62,935 bases of DNA. Origin: Roseomonas genomospecies 6 (GTDB lineage Bacteria > Pseudomonadota > Alphaproteobacteria > Azospirillales > Azospirillaceae). Positions within the stretch are counted from its first letter, which is position 1. Every line of letters starts with the position of its first letter. The stretch covers positions 1 to 62,935 of the forward strand of contig NZ_QOKW01000031.1 of the NCBI RefSeq assembly GCF_008365375.1. Reading direction: 5' to 3'. The notes below the pieces were generated by a model that was given only the letters and a program-made list of their open reading frames with translations, made no database searches and was not told the DNA's origin. Below are positions 23,211-30,579 of this stretch, piece after piece. The position numbers and the translations under genes are program-made.

Positions 23211-24081
23211 CCCGGCTCCCCTTGCGCTGGTGGCGCCCGCCCTCGTCGCCGACCGAGGCCGGATCGGCGTCGAAGTCCAGACGGTCCGTGCCGGCCAGGG
23301 CGAGGAAGCGCTTGCCCTTCGCCCGCCCGACCATGGTCAGGTTGGCCTGCCGCCCCAGTTCCACCCCCCAGGCCGTGAAGCCGGAGCGGGAGAGCAGGAT
23401 CGGGATGCCCATCTGCACCGTCTTGATGACCATCTCCGAGGTCAGGCGCCCGGTGGTGTAGAAAATCTTGTCGTGCGCGGGAACGCCGTGCAGGTGCATG
23501 TAGCCCGCCACCTTGTCCACCGCGTTGTGGCGCCCGACGTCCTCCATGTAGATGAGGGGCCGGTCCTCCTGGCACAGCACGCAGCCATGGATGGCGCCCG
23601 CCTCCAGATACAGGCTGGGGGTCAGGTTGATCTTCTTCGACAGGGCGTAAATCCAGGAGGTCTTCAGCCGCGCGTCGGGGTTCAGCCGCACCGACTCGAA
23701 GGTCTCCATCACGTCGCCGAAGGCGGTGCCCTGGGCGCAACCGGAGGTCAGCGTCTTCTTCTTGAGCTTCTGCTCGTAATTCGTGGCGCGCTCGGTGCGG
23801 ACGACGACGGTGTCGATCTCCTCGTCATAGTCGATGCCGGTGATCCGGTCGTCGCGCTTCAGCATGTTCTGGTTGAGCAGATAGCCGACCGCCAGATAGT
23901 CTGGGTAGTCGGCGATCGTCATCATGGTGACGATCTCCTGCCCGTTCAGGTACAGCGTCAGCGGCCGTTCCACGGTGACCGACGCTTCCACCGGGCGCCC
24001 GTCCTGATCCAGCCCGGAAACACGCTCCGTCAGCTTGGGATTCGCCGGGTCCGGCTTTATGGTGAATTCCGAGAGGTCCAT
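23188..24081 (-). CDS. fdhD: formate dehydrogenase sulfurtransferase FdhD
   Basis: FdhD passes sulfur from a cysteine desulfurase to the Mo/W-bis-MGD cofactor, which activates formate dehydrogenase. 297 aa from MDLSEFTIKP; the frame extends 47 codons upstream into sequence with no family similarity. Key pieces: ATNYEQKLKKKTLTSGCAQGT, AGAIHGCVLCQEDRPLIY (reactive cysteines) and EDVGRHNAVDKVAGYM, the FdhD signature, then GRLTSEMVIK. No strong ribosome binding site is seen. Divergent from the tupB-like gene, 102 bp apart. Confidence 0.92.
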   Translation of the reverse strand: MDLSEFTIKPDPANPKLTERVSGLDQDGRPVEASVTVERPLTLYLNGQEIVTMMTIADYPDYLAVGYLLNQNMLKRDDRITGIDYDEEIDTVVVRTERATNYEQKLKKKTLTSGCAQGTAFGDVMETFESVRLNPDARLKTSWIYALSKKINLTPSLYLEAGAIHGCVLCQEDRPLIYMEDVGRHNAVDKVAGYMHLHGVPAHDKIFYTTGRLTSEMVIKTVQMGIPILLSRSGFTAWGVELGRQANLTMVGRAKGKRFLALAGTDRLDFDADPASVGDEGGRHQRKGSRDEARDEE

Positions 24082-24183
24082 GAGCGGAAGAGTGGGGAAG
24101 ATCGCGCGCCGGGGCAAGCGGCGGATGATCGGCTCCCGCAAGATGGAAGCGATGGGACCCCGTTTCCACGTACGAGTACCGGT

Positions 24184-24879
24184 ATGCATGAGTTCGGTCT
24201 GGCTTTCGTCACCGCCTTCCACCTGATCGCCGACCTCGACCCCGGCCTGGTGGGGATCGTCACCCTGTCGCTGCGCGTCAGCCTGACCGCGGTCCTTCTG
24301 TCGGCCCTGATCGGGCTGCCGCTGGGCGCCGCCGTGGCGGCCTTCCGCTTTCCGGGGCGGCGCGCGGTGACGCTTTTCCTGAACACGACGATGGGACTTC
24401 CACCGGTGGTGGTGGGGCTGATCGTCTACCTGATCCTGTCGCGGTCCGGCCCGCTGGGGGTGCTGGGGCTGTTGTTCACCCCGACGGCCATGATCGTGGC
24501 GCAGACCGTGCTGATCGTTCCCATCGTCGCCGCCCTGACCCGGCAGGTGGTCGAGGATCTTCTGGAGGACTACGCCGACCTGCTGCGCGTGATGGGGGCC
24601 GGGCCGCTGACCACGCTGGTCACCCTGCTGTCGGAGGCACGCTGGAGCCTGCTGACCATCGTCCTGGCCGGGTTCGGCCGGGCCTCGGCGGAGGTCGGGG
24701 CGGTGATGATCGTCGGCGGCAACATCGACCGGGTCACCCGAGTCATGACCACCGCCATCGCGCTGGAGACCAGCAAGGGCGACCTGCCGCTGGCGCTCGG
24801 CCTCGGCGTCATCCTGATGATCCTGTCGCTGTCCGTGAACCTCGCCGCCGCGCTGGTGCGGGAGGCGCGGCGGGTCTGA
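24184..24879 (+). CDS. tungstate-type ABC transporter permease (TupB-like), orphan
   Basis: 231 aa inner-membrane permease of the MetI-like fold with five to six helices. The conserved ATPase-contacting EAA-type loop is around EDYADLLRVMGAGPLTTLVTLL, and GRASAEVGAVMIVGGNI matches TupB/WtpB-type permeases. TupB normally works with TupA (binding protein) and TupC (ATPase). Neither is next to it: fdhD diverges upstream and dacF converges 4 bp downstream. It must pair with distant partners, or the locus has been reduced. The link with formate dehydrogenase fits tungstate or molybdate supply. Confidence 0.82.
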   Translation: MHEFGLAFVTAFHLIADLDPGLVGIVTLSLRVSLTAVLLSALIGLPLGAAVAAFRFPGRRAVTLFLNTTMGLPPVVVGLIVYLILSRSGPLGVLGLLFTPTAMIVAQTVLIVPIVAALTRQVVEDLLEDYADLLRVMGAGPLTTLVTLLSEARWSLLTIVLAGFGRASAEVGAVMIVGGNIDRVTRVMTTAIALETSKGDLPLALGLGVILMILSLSVNLAAALVREARRV

Positions 24880-24883
24880 TGGC

Positions 24884-26254
24884 CTACAGCTTCTCGTTCG
24901 GCGACACCGGGACGCAGCGGTGGCCGCTGCGGGTCAGCTCCGAACAGACCTTGCGCGCGGTCTTCTCGTCCAGCCCGACCATGCGCGCGCGGAAGACGGT
25001 GGAACCGTTGGCCTTCACCGGGGTCACCGCCGGCTTGGCGGCGCGCAGCAGGAAGGGGGCCTGCTTGGTCGCCTGACTGAGCGCCCGGTTGCTGGCCTCC
25101 CGTGTGGAGAAGGCGCCGACCTGCACCCCCCATTTTCCGCCGGCGGTCTCCTCGTCGCGGGCCGGCGGGCGGACCGCGGCGGGGGTGGAGACGGTGGAGG
25201 CGAGCTGCGCGATGGTCTCCGGCTTGGCCGGCGGCCTGCCCTTGGCGGTGGAGCGCGGCGCCTCGTCGTCATCTCCGGCACGGGCGACGACCGGCGCCTC
25301 CTGGCCGCGGCTCGGCTTGTTGAACGCCTTGTCCAGGATCGCTTCCATGCGGGCGTCGCGCGAGGCCGCTGACTTGCCGCCCAGCACCACGGCCACCAGA
25401 CGGCGCCCGTCGCGCACCGCCGACGCCGCGAGGTTGAAGCCGCTGGCCACCGTGTAGCCGGTCTTGATGCCGTCCATGCCCTCGTAGCGGGACATCAGCC
25501 GGTTGTGGTTGTGCAGGCTGCGTCCGCCATAGACGAAGTTGCGGCGGCTGAAATAGGGGTAATAGCGGGAATGGTCGGACAGCATCGCCCGCGACAGGAT
25601 GGAGAAGTCGCGCGCGGTGGTCACCTGCTCCATGTTCGGCAGGCCGTTGGAATTGCGGAACACGGTGTTGCGCATGCCCAGCTCGCGGGCCTTGCGGGTC
25701 ATCATCTCGGCGAACTTGGCCTCGCTGCCGCCCAGCGCCTCGGCCAGGACGACGGAGGCGTCGTTGGCCGACTTGGTGACCAACCCGAGGATCGCCTGCT
25801 CCACCCGCAGCGTCCTGCCGGCGCGCAGCCCCAGCTTGGTCGGGGACTGCGCCTCCGCCCAGGCCGACACCGGCAGCGCCTGGTCCAGCCGCAGCCGCCC
25901 CTCGTCCAACGCGTCGAAGGTGAGGTAGAGCGTCATCATCTTGGTCAGCGACGCCGGATAGGTGAGGGTGTCCGCGTTCTCCTCGTGCAGCACCTCACCC
26001 GTGCGCGCGTCCACGACGATCGCCGCGTATTTGGCGGCCAGCGCCGGCAGCGGCGCCAGGAGGAGCGCGGCCAGGACCAGCGCGGCCGGCACGGCCCCAT
26101 GCATCCATCGAACGAAAGGGGTAATGCCGAAGGCACGCCCCAGAGTCGAACGTCGATCCGCCAAACGTTCTTTGGCCTGTTCTCCCTTCGTTTCGCGCCC
26201 GCGCCAAGCGAACGACAAAAGCAGGCTTCGAACGGTCCGGCCCGTTACGTTCAT
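24884..26254 (-). CDS. D-alanyl-D-alanine carboxypeptidase (PBP5/DacF type) with C-terminal SPOR domain
   Basis: Penicillin-binding protein trimming peptidoglycan stem peptides in the periplasm; 456 aa. Serine peptidase S11 motifs are complete: SxxK in YPASLTKMM, SxN in KSANDAS, KTG in GIKTGYTV. The signal segment MHGAVPAALVLAALLLAPLPALA follows an Arg-rich N-terminal stretch of 50 residues. The ATG at 26254 has a GGGGG element upstream; an ATG at 26104 starting at the signal peptide is an alternative without one. Residues from about 380 form a SPOR peptidoglycan-binding domain (KWGVQVGAFSTREASNRAL), as in septum-located enzymes. Confidence 0.93.
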   Translation of the reverse strand: MNVTGRTVRSLLLSFAWRGRETKGEQAKERLADRRSTLGRAFGITPFVRWMHGAVPAALVLAALLLAPLPALAAKYAAIVVDARTGEVLHEENADTLTYPASLTKMMTLYLTFDALDEGRLRLDQALPVSAWAEAQSPTKLGLRAGRTLRVEQAILGLVTKSANDASVVLAEALGGSEAKFAEMMTRKARELGMRNTVFRNSNGLPNMEQVTTARDFSILSRAMLSDHSRYYPYFSRRNFVYGGRSLHNHNRLMSRYEGMDGIKTGYTVASGFNLAASAVRDGRRLVAVVLGGKSAASRDARMEAILDKAFNKPSRGQEAPVVARAGDDDEAPRSTAKGRPPAKPETIAQLASTVSTPAAVRPPARDEETAGGKWGVQVGAFSTREASNRALSQATKQAPFLLRAAKPAVTPVKANGSTVFRARMVGLDEKTARKVCSELTRSGHRCVPVSPNEKL

Positions 26255-26507
26255 GATGCCCCCGCCAAAGGCTAATACTTGCTGTTTGGCGCAATGGTAA
26301 ATTCCATGCAAAACAGTGTCTAGCGACAATTCGTTAATTTCCCGCTTCGACTTCTTGGGCAACGCTGTGACGAAATTGGATAGGGCGGGGACCCGTCGGG
26401 GGCGAACCGCGTTGAAGGAGCGCGACCGCCAATCCATTTTCCCGACAAGCGAGTTTTTCCGAAGCGCAGGACGACCCCATCCCTCCTGACCGGACGCGAG
26501 GCACCTC

Positions 26508-27317
26508 ATGACACGCCCGCCCAAGCGACGCCCGCCCAAGCGACGTCCGACGATTCCGCGCGCTGCCGTCCGGGATGGACGAAGAGGAAAAGGCATCGGG
26601 CTGGCGGCGCTGGCGGCGGCGGGGCTTCTCGCCGGCTGCGCCTCGGTCGGGCCGACGGACAACCCCGTGGCGCGCAAGCTGACCTGGGTCAGCTACCTCA
26701 ACGGCGACGACCTGCGCGCCGCCTGCACCGAGGGCGGGACCGACCGTTACCGGCTGGTCTTCAACGCCGACTACCAGAAGCATGTGCGGACCTACGACAT
26801 CGTCGGCGACCGCAGCACCGGCGGCGCCGTCGTCGAAGCCCGCGTGCTGGAGGCGACCGACCTCGCACGCATCGACCTGGACGACCCGGCGGCGGTCGCC
26901 CGCGGCCCGGTGGCCAAGGCCCAGCTTTCGCCGCGCCAGTTCGCCCTGTTCGTCCTGCGTCTCTACGAAAGCGGCGCCTTCGAACCGGCGCCCAGCGGCG
27001 TGCGGCTGCCGTCCAACGGCGTCTACTGGCTGATCAACGGCTGCCGGCGGGGAAGCTGGTTCTTCAACGCCTATCCATACCCCTCGGACCGCTTCGCCGA
27101 CATCCGCTTCGACGGGCCGCTGAAGGACCTGGACGGAAGCGGCCAGGGGACCGGCGTGCCCTACCCCGCCCTGCCACGCCCCCAGGACGCGCCGCGCACC
27201 CTGCCGACCGGCGGTCGGGTGGACGGCGCGGGGGTGGTGTTCGAAGTCCAGGTGGGGCGCGACGGTCTGGTCGGCCCCACCGCGCCCTTCGGGGCGTGGC
27301 TGTTCGCCGGGAAGTAG
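26508..27317 (+). CDS. conserved lipoprotein of unknown function
   Basis: 269 aa. Arg/Lys/Pro-rich N-terminus (with a tandem 15-base repeat encoding PPKRRPPKRRP), then a hydrophobic helix and lipobox LLAGC. The mature part has ARKLTWVSYLNGDDLRAAC, the pattern YRLVFNADYQKHVRTYDIV, and VYWLINGCRRGSWFFNAY. I recognise no named domain. GAGG precedes the ATG. Divergent from dacF (253-bp gap without other features) and convergent with the Anbu gene. Confidence 0.8.
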   Translation: MTRPPKRRPPKRRPTIPRAAVRDGRRGKGIGLAALAAAGLLAGCASVGPTDNPVARKLTWVSYLNGDDLRAACTEGGTDRYRLVFNADYQKHVRTYDIVGDRSTGGAVVEARVLEATDLARIDLDDPAAVARGPVAKAQLSPRQFALFVLRLYESGAFEPAPSGVRLPSNGVYWLINGCRRGSWFFNAYPYPSDRFADIRFDGPLKDLDGSGQGTGVPYPALPRPQDAPRTLPTGGRVDGAGVVFEVQVGRDGLVGPTAPFGAWLFAGK

Positions 27318-27330
27318 AGGAGGCAAGAGG

Positions 27331-28092
27331 TTACACGACCTCTTCCTCCGCGACCGCCGCCCGGGCGCCCTCGGACAGCAACGTGTCCACCCACGGGCCG
27401 TCCGGCATGCGGCGGGCCAGTTCGGTGATGTTCCGGTTCCACCACAGGCGCTGCTCGACCAGATCGTCGTAATCGAAGTTCGACTGGCGCCACAGGCGCT
27501 CCTGCGTGTTGAAGGTCACCATGTCGATGGGGAAGCCGACGTCGTTGGACGAGAAGCGCGTGCTGTCGAAGGACAGGTAGGCGATCTTCAGCGCCGTCCG
27601 CATGTCCGTGCTGTAGGACAGCGCGCGGTCCAGGATCGGTTTGCCGTAAGCGGTGGCGCCGATGGACAGGTAGGGCGTGCGCTCGTCCACCTCGATCCAG
27701 TTGCCCTCCGGATAGACCAGGAACATGTAGGGCTCCCGGTCCTCGGCGAGCTGGCCGCCGATGATGGCGTGCAGGTTGAAGGCCAGCTTGGACGCCTCCA
27801 GCGCCTCCTTGTCCTCCGCCGCCACCTGGCGCAGGCAGGCCGTGAAGGCCGACAGCGCGTCCAGCATGGTCGGGTAGCTCTCGCCCCGGCGCCGGGACAT
27901 GTCGCGGCGCAGGTAGGCCAGCGTCTTGTCGCGCACGCTGCGCAGGCCGGAGTTCAGGATGAAGAAGCGGTCGCCGCCGCCGCCCACCATGGTCACCTTG
28001 CGCGCCGAGGAAAGCTGCGAACCGCTGGTGATGCGCCCGTCCGACAGGCCGATCAGGCCGTCACGGGTCTTGATGCCGAGGCAGTAGGTCAT
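27331..28092 (-). CDS. Anbu-type proteasome-like peptidase
   Basis: 253 aa protein of the Ntn-hydrolase proteasome family, the bacterial Anbu (ancestral beta subunit) group related to HslV. After removal of Met the N-terminal Thr2 (MTYCLGIKTRDGLIGLSDGR) is the expected nucleophile, with the Asp of SDGR and the Lys of SARKVTMV as partners. Later segments MFLVYPEGNWIEV and GKPILDRALSY are Anbu-like. Anbu genes usually sit beside alpha-E, transglutaminase-like and ATP-grasp genes; none is present here. The start is fixed by the nucleophile position; the ribosome binding site is weak. Confidence 0.88.
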   Translation of the reverse strand: MTYCLGIKTRDGLIGLSDGRITSGSQLSSARKVTMVGGGGDRFFILNSGLRSVRDKTLAYLRRDMSRRRGESYPTMLDALSAFTACLRQVAAEDKEALEASKLAFNLHAIIGGQLAEDREPYMFLVYPEGNWIEVDERTPYLSIGATAYGKPILDRALSYSTDMRTALKIAYLSFDSTRFSSNDVGFPIDMVTFNTQERLWRQSNFDYDDLVEQRLWWNRNITELARRMPDGPWVDTLLSEGARAAVAEEEVV

Positions 28093-28319
28093 GAAAGGAC
28101 GTTCCCGAACTGGAAGCTGCGGCGTTTCGCCGCGGTTGGTCTGACCTTTGGCCGAAGCGCATCCCTTCGGCGGGCAGGATAGGATTGGGCGCGACCGACG
28201 GTAAAGCTTTGGTAAAGGCACCGCTCAAGTCGATGCGAAGTGGATCGGATTTCCCGCTTTGCGGAACGGAAGGGCTTGCCCTGTACCGGCAAGCATTTGG
28301 GTGAGCGACGACTGATATA

Positions 28320-28393
28320 TTGTGCAATGCACAAGATTCTTTGTTGACACCACGAACGATTGCCCATAGTTTAGCCATTGCTGCACCGCAGCA
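28320..28393 (+). promoter_or_regulatory. promoter of phasin gene 1 with two PhaR-type operators
   Basis: Upstream operator TTGTGC-AAT-GCACAA (28320-28334), -35 TTGACA (28344-28349), a -10 region within CCATAGTTTAG (about 28365-28374), then downstream operator TGCTGC-ACC-GCAGCA (28379-28393). The latter contains CTGC-N3-GCAG, the kind of site described for PhaR repressors of PHB genes in Rhodobacter and Paracoccus. The same layout recurs before the second phasin gene. Upstream, 28093-28319 holds nothing I recognise. Confidence 0.72.
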
Positions 28394-28513
28394 TTTCCGG
28401 CCCGGCCCCGTCCGGGCCATCCCCAACGCAGCCGACCAGCGCCCCGCAGGCGGACGGTCCGCCGTCCCGAATCCTGCGCGCGCCGGGCTTCGAAGAAGGA
28501 AGGAACGCAAGGC

Positions 28514-29050
28514 ATGACGACCGTGACGAAGGCCAAGCCGGCCACCGCCCCCACCCAGGCTTTCGAAAGCGCCGCCATCCAGGCCAAGGAACAGGTCGAA
28601 GGCTTCGTCAAGGCCGGCCAGGAGCAGGCCGCGAAGACGTTCGAGCAGACCGCCTCCGTCACTAAGGAGCAGGTGGAGAAGCTGTCGTCCCAGCTTCTGA
28701 AGATCTCCGCCGAACTTCAGGCCCTGAACAAGGCCAACGTGGAGGCGCTGATCCAGAGCGGCAGCATCGCCACCCAGGGCGCGGAGGAGCTGACCCGCGA
28801 AGTGACCGCCTACGCCCAGGCGTCCTTCGACAAGTCGGTCACCACCGGCAAGGCCTTGCTGACCGCCAAGTCGCTGAAGGAGGTCGTCGATCTCCAGAGC
28901 GACTACGTGAAGGCCAGCTTCGACGCCTTCGTCGCGGAATCCTCCCGCCTCCAGGATCTCGGCACCCGCATCGCGACCGAGGCCCTGACCCCGCTGAAGG
29001 ACCGCGTGTCCGTCACGGTCAGCACCCTGTCCAAGCCGCTGGCCGCCTGA
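28514..29050 (+). CDS. phasin (PHB granule-associated protein) 1
   Basis: 178 aa, almost wholly helical, no signal peptide. Phasins coat polyhydroxybutyrate granules and control their number and size. The phasin_2-type pattern is clear: QAKEQVEGFVKAGQEQAAKTFEQ, ALNKANVEALIQSGSIATQGAEEL, and LKEVVDLQSDYVKASFDAFVAES, ending in VTVSTLSKPLAA. It is paralogous to the next gene in the same order of blocks. Its own promoter/operators lie upstream and a stem-loop follows, so the two phasins form separate units. Confidence 0.93.
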   Translation: MTTVTKAKPATAPTQAFESAAIQAKEQVEGFVKAGQEQAAKTFEQTASVTKEQVEKLSSQLLKISAELQALNKANVEALIQSGSIATQGAEELTREVTAYAQASFDKSVTTGKALLTAKSLKEVVDLQSDYVKASFDAFVAESSRLQDLGTRIATEALTPLKDRVSVTVSTLSKPLAA

Positions 29051-29069
29051 CGCGGCACCGGCGCCGAAC

Positions 29070-29107
29070 CGCGAAACCCGGCCGTTTCCCGACGGTCGGG
29101 TTTCGCG
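29070..29107 (+). terminator. strong stem-loop after phasin gene 1
   Basis: CGCGAAACCCG (29070-29080) pairs with CGGGTTTCGCG (29097-29107), extended by CCGT/ACGG around loop TTCCCG, giving about 16 pairs including one G-U. No T-run follows, so it may act as an RNA 3'-end stabiliser or rho-assisted terminator. Confidence 0.65.
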
Positions 29108-29137
29108 TGTCGAAAGGGCCGCCGGGACGCGCCAGGG

Positions 29138-29212
29138 TTTTTGTGCACCGCACAAAAACCCGTTGACAGGCACGGGAGCCTGCCCTAAGTTTAGTCATGC
29201 TGCATTGCAGCA
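29138..29212 (+). promoter_or_regulatory. promoter of phasin gene 2 with two PhaR-type operators
   Basis: Perfect palindrome TTTTTGTGC-ACC-GCACAAAAA (29138-29158), -35 TTGACA (29163-29168), a -10 region within CCTAAGTTTAG (about 29184-29194), then TGCTGC-ATT-GCAGCA (29198-29212). Order, spacing and half-sites match the promoter of phasin gene 1. Confidence 0.72.
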
Positions 29213-29318
29213 TCGGTCCGACGCCCGAAACCACGGGGTCACCCGACCGAACATCCGCGCGGTCGCCAATCGGTGGGTCCGGCGCGGGTCAACCCGACAA
29301 GATCCGAGGAGCCGTTCC

Positions 29319-29804
29319 ATGACCGACAAGTTCGCCGCCGCCACCAAGACCTTCGAAGACGCCGTGTCCGCCGCCAAGCAGAACGTGGACGGCCTGGTCA
29401 AGTCCCAGCAGGAGCAGTTCGAGAAGGCCTCCGCTCAGATCATGAAGAGCTTCGACGAACTGACCGCGCTGACCAAGGGCAACGTCGACGCCGTCGTGAA
29501 GTCGGGCACCATCGTCGCCAAGGGCGCCGAGGAAGCCGGCAAGCAGGTCGCCTCCTACACCCAGTCCTCGCTGGAGAAGGGCGCCGCCACCGGCAAGGCC
29601 CTGCTGGCCGTGAAGACCGTGCAGGAGCTGGTCGAGCTGCAGAGCAGCTTCGCCAAGGCGAGCTTCGAGACCTTCGTGAAGGAGAGCGCCAAGCTGCAGG
29701 AGCTGTCGCTGAAGACCGCCAAGGACGCCTTCGCGCCGATCAACGACCGCGTCCAGCTCACCGTGGCGACGCTGTCGAAGCCGGTCGTGACGAAGGCGGC
29801 CTGA
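29319..29804 (+). CDS. phasin (PHB granule-associated protein) 2
   Basis: 161 aa from MTDKFAAATKTFED; the frame opens further upstream but into the promoter region. Same helical phasin blocks as its neighbour: NVDGLVKSQQEQFEKAS, ALTKGNVDAVVKSGTIVAKG, VQELVELQSSFAKASFETFVKES, ending VATLSKPVVTKAA. The tandem arrangement with duplicated regulatory DNA points to a gene duplication with separate promoters retained. GAGGA lies upstream of the ATG. Confidence 0.93.
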   Translation: MTDKFAAATKTFEDAVSAAKQNVDGLVKSQQEQFEKASAQIMKSFDELTALTKGNVDAVVKSGTIVAKGAEEAGKQVASYTQSSLEKGAATGKALLAVKTVQELVELQSSFAKASFETFVKESAKLQELSLKTAKDAFAPINDRVQLTVATLSKPVVTKAA

Positions 29805-29980
29805 TACCGGCGGCCTGAGACAAAATGACCCGGAGCCCACAATCCCGCAGACCCGGCCGCAGGGCCGGGGCGGCTCCCGAGTCCGTCACCTCCGGGACAC
29901 TACCGTCCGGGGGTGCGGGCGGCACGAGGCGGTACCGCTTAAAATCCTGCCGCCTCACGGCATTGTGAAATTCCGGGAAA

Positions 29981-30015
29981 GCCCGGCGGTCCTGACCGCC
30001 GGGCTTGTTCATTTT
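29981..30015 (+). terminator. terminator downstream of phasin gene 2
   Basis: GCCCGGCGGT (29981-29990), loop CCTG, ACCGCCGGGC (29995-30004), then TTGTTCATTTT. The 29805-29980 stretch before it holds further GC hairpins (for example CCCGGCC-GCAG-GGCCGGG near 29852) but no gene. 30016-30244 holds the hairpins GCGTGCC-ATTTTT-GGCACGC and TGCGGCGG-TT-CCGCCGCA and no gene. Confidence 0.8.
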
Positions 30016-30244
30016 GGGGCCGGCGGACATGGTCCGGGTGCGGTGCGTGCCATTTTTGGCACGCCGGTGCGGCGGTTCCGCCGCAACACACGCGAATTCC
30101 ACCAATTCCGGGGTAATCGGGCTGGTTCCGTTCCGAAAGGGCCTCTCCCAAATGGGGAGACACCGAAAACGGACCCTTCCCACCGCGCCCGGAGTTCTCA
30201 TATCATTCATGCGACGTACATCGCGATGCTGACCTGTTGAGACC

Positions 30245-30571
30245 ATGGCCGAAAACGACAAGCACGGCGACGAGGGCACCACCACGGGCGTGGTCATAAA
30301 AACCAAGCCTAAGACTAAAAAGCCCTCGATGTATAAGGTCTTGATGTTGAACGACGACTACACACCTATGGAATTCGTCGTTCATGTCTTGGAGCGCTTC
30401 TTTGCCAAGTCGCGCGAGGAGGCGACACGGATCATGCTGCATGTGCACCGGCGGGGTGTGGGCTTGTGCGGCGTGTTCACCTACGAGGTGGCGGAGACGA
30501 AAGTCACGCAGGTGATGGATTTTGCGCGCCAGCACCAGCATCCGCTGCAATGTACGCTAGAAAAGGATTAA
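30245..30571 (+). CDS. clpS: ClpS adaptor protein
   Basis: 108 aa cytoplasmic adaptor that delivers N-degron substrates to ClpAP. A Lys-rich flexible N-terminus is followed by the core with MYKVLMLNDDYTPMEFVVHVL, whose Asn-Asp-Asp-Tyr segment forms the N-degron pocket. AKSREEATRIMLHVHRRGVGLCGVFTYEVAETKV is represented in order. It is 8 bp upstream of clpA, the standard arrangement. Confidence 0.96.
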   Translation: MAENDKHGDEGTTTGVVIKTKPKTKKPSMYKVLMLNDDYTPMEFVVHVLERFFAKSREEATRIMLHVHRRGVGLCGVFTYEVAETKVTQVMDFARQHQHPLQCTLEKD

Positions 30572-30579
30572 GGCCACAG

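Noticed and set aside
28093..28319. Additional small gene between the Anbu and phasin genes
   Set aside because: The short frames here have no ribosome binding site and cover the promoter region.
30056..30070. Sigma-54-like element TTGGCACGCCGGTGC upstream of clpS
   Set aside because: The -24 part is good, but the GC of the -12 element is one base too close, a spacing that sigma-54 does not tolerate.
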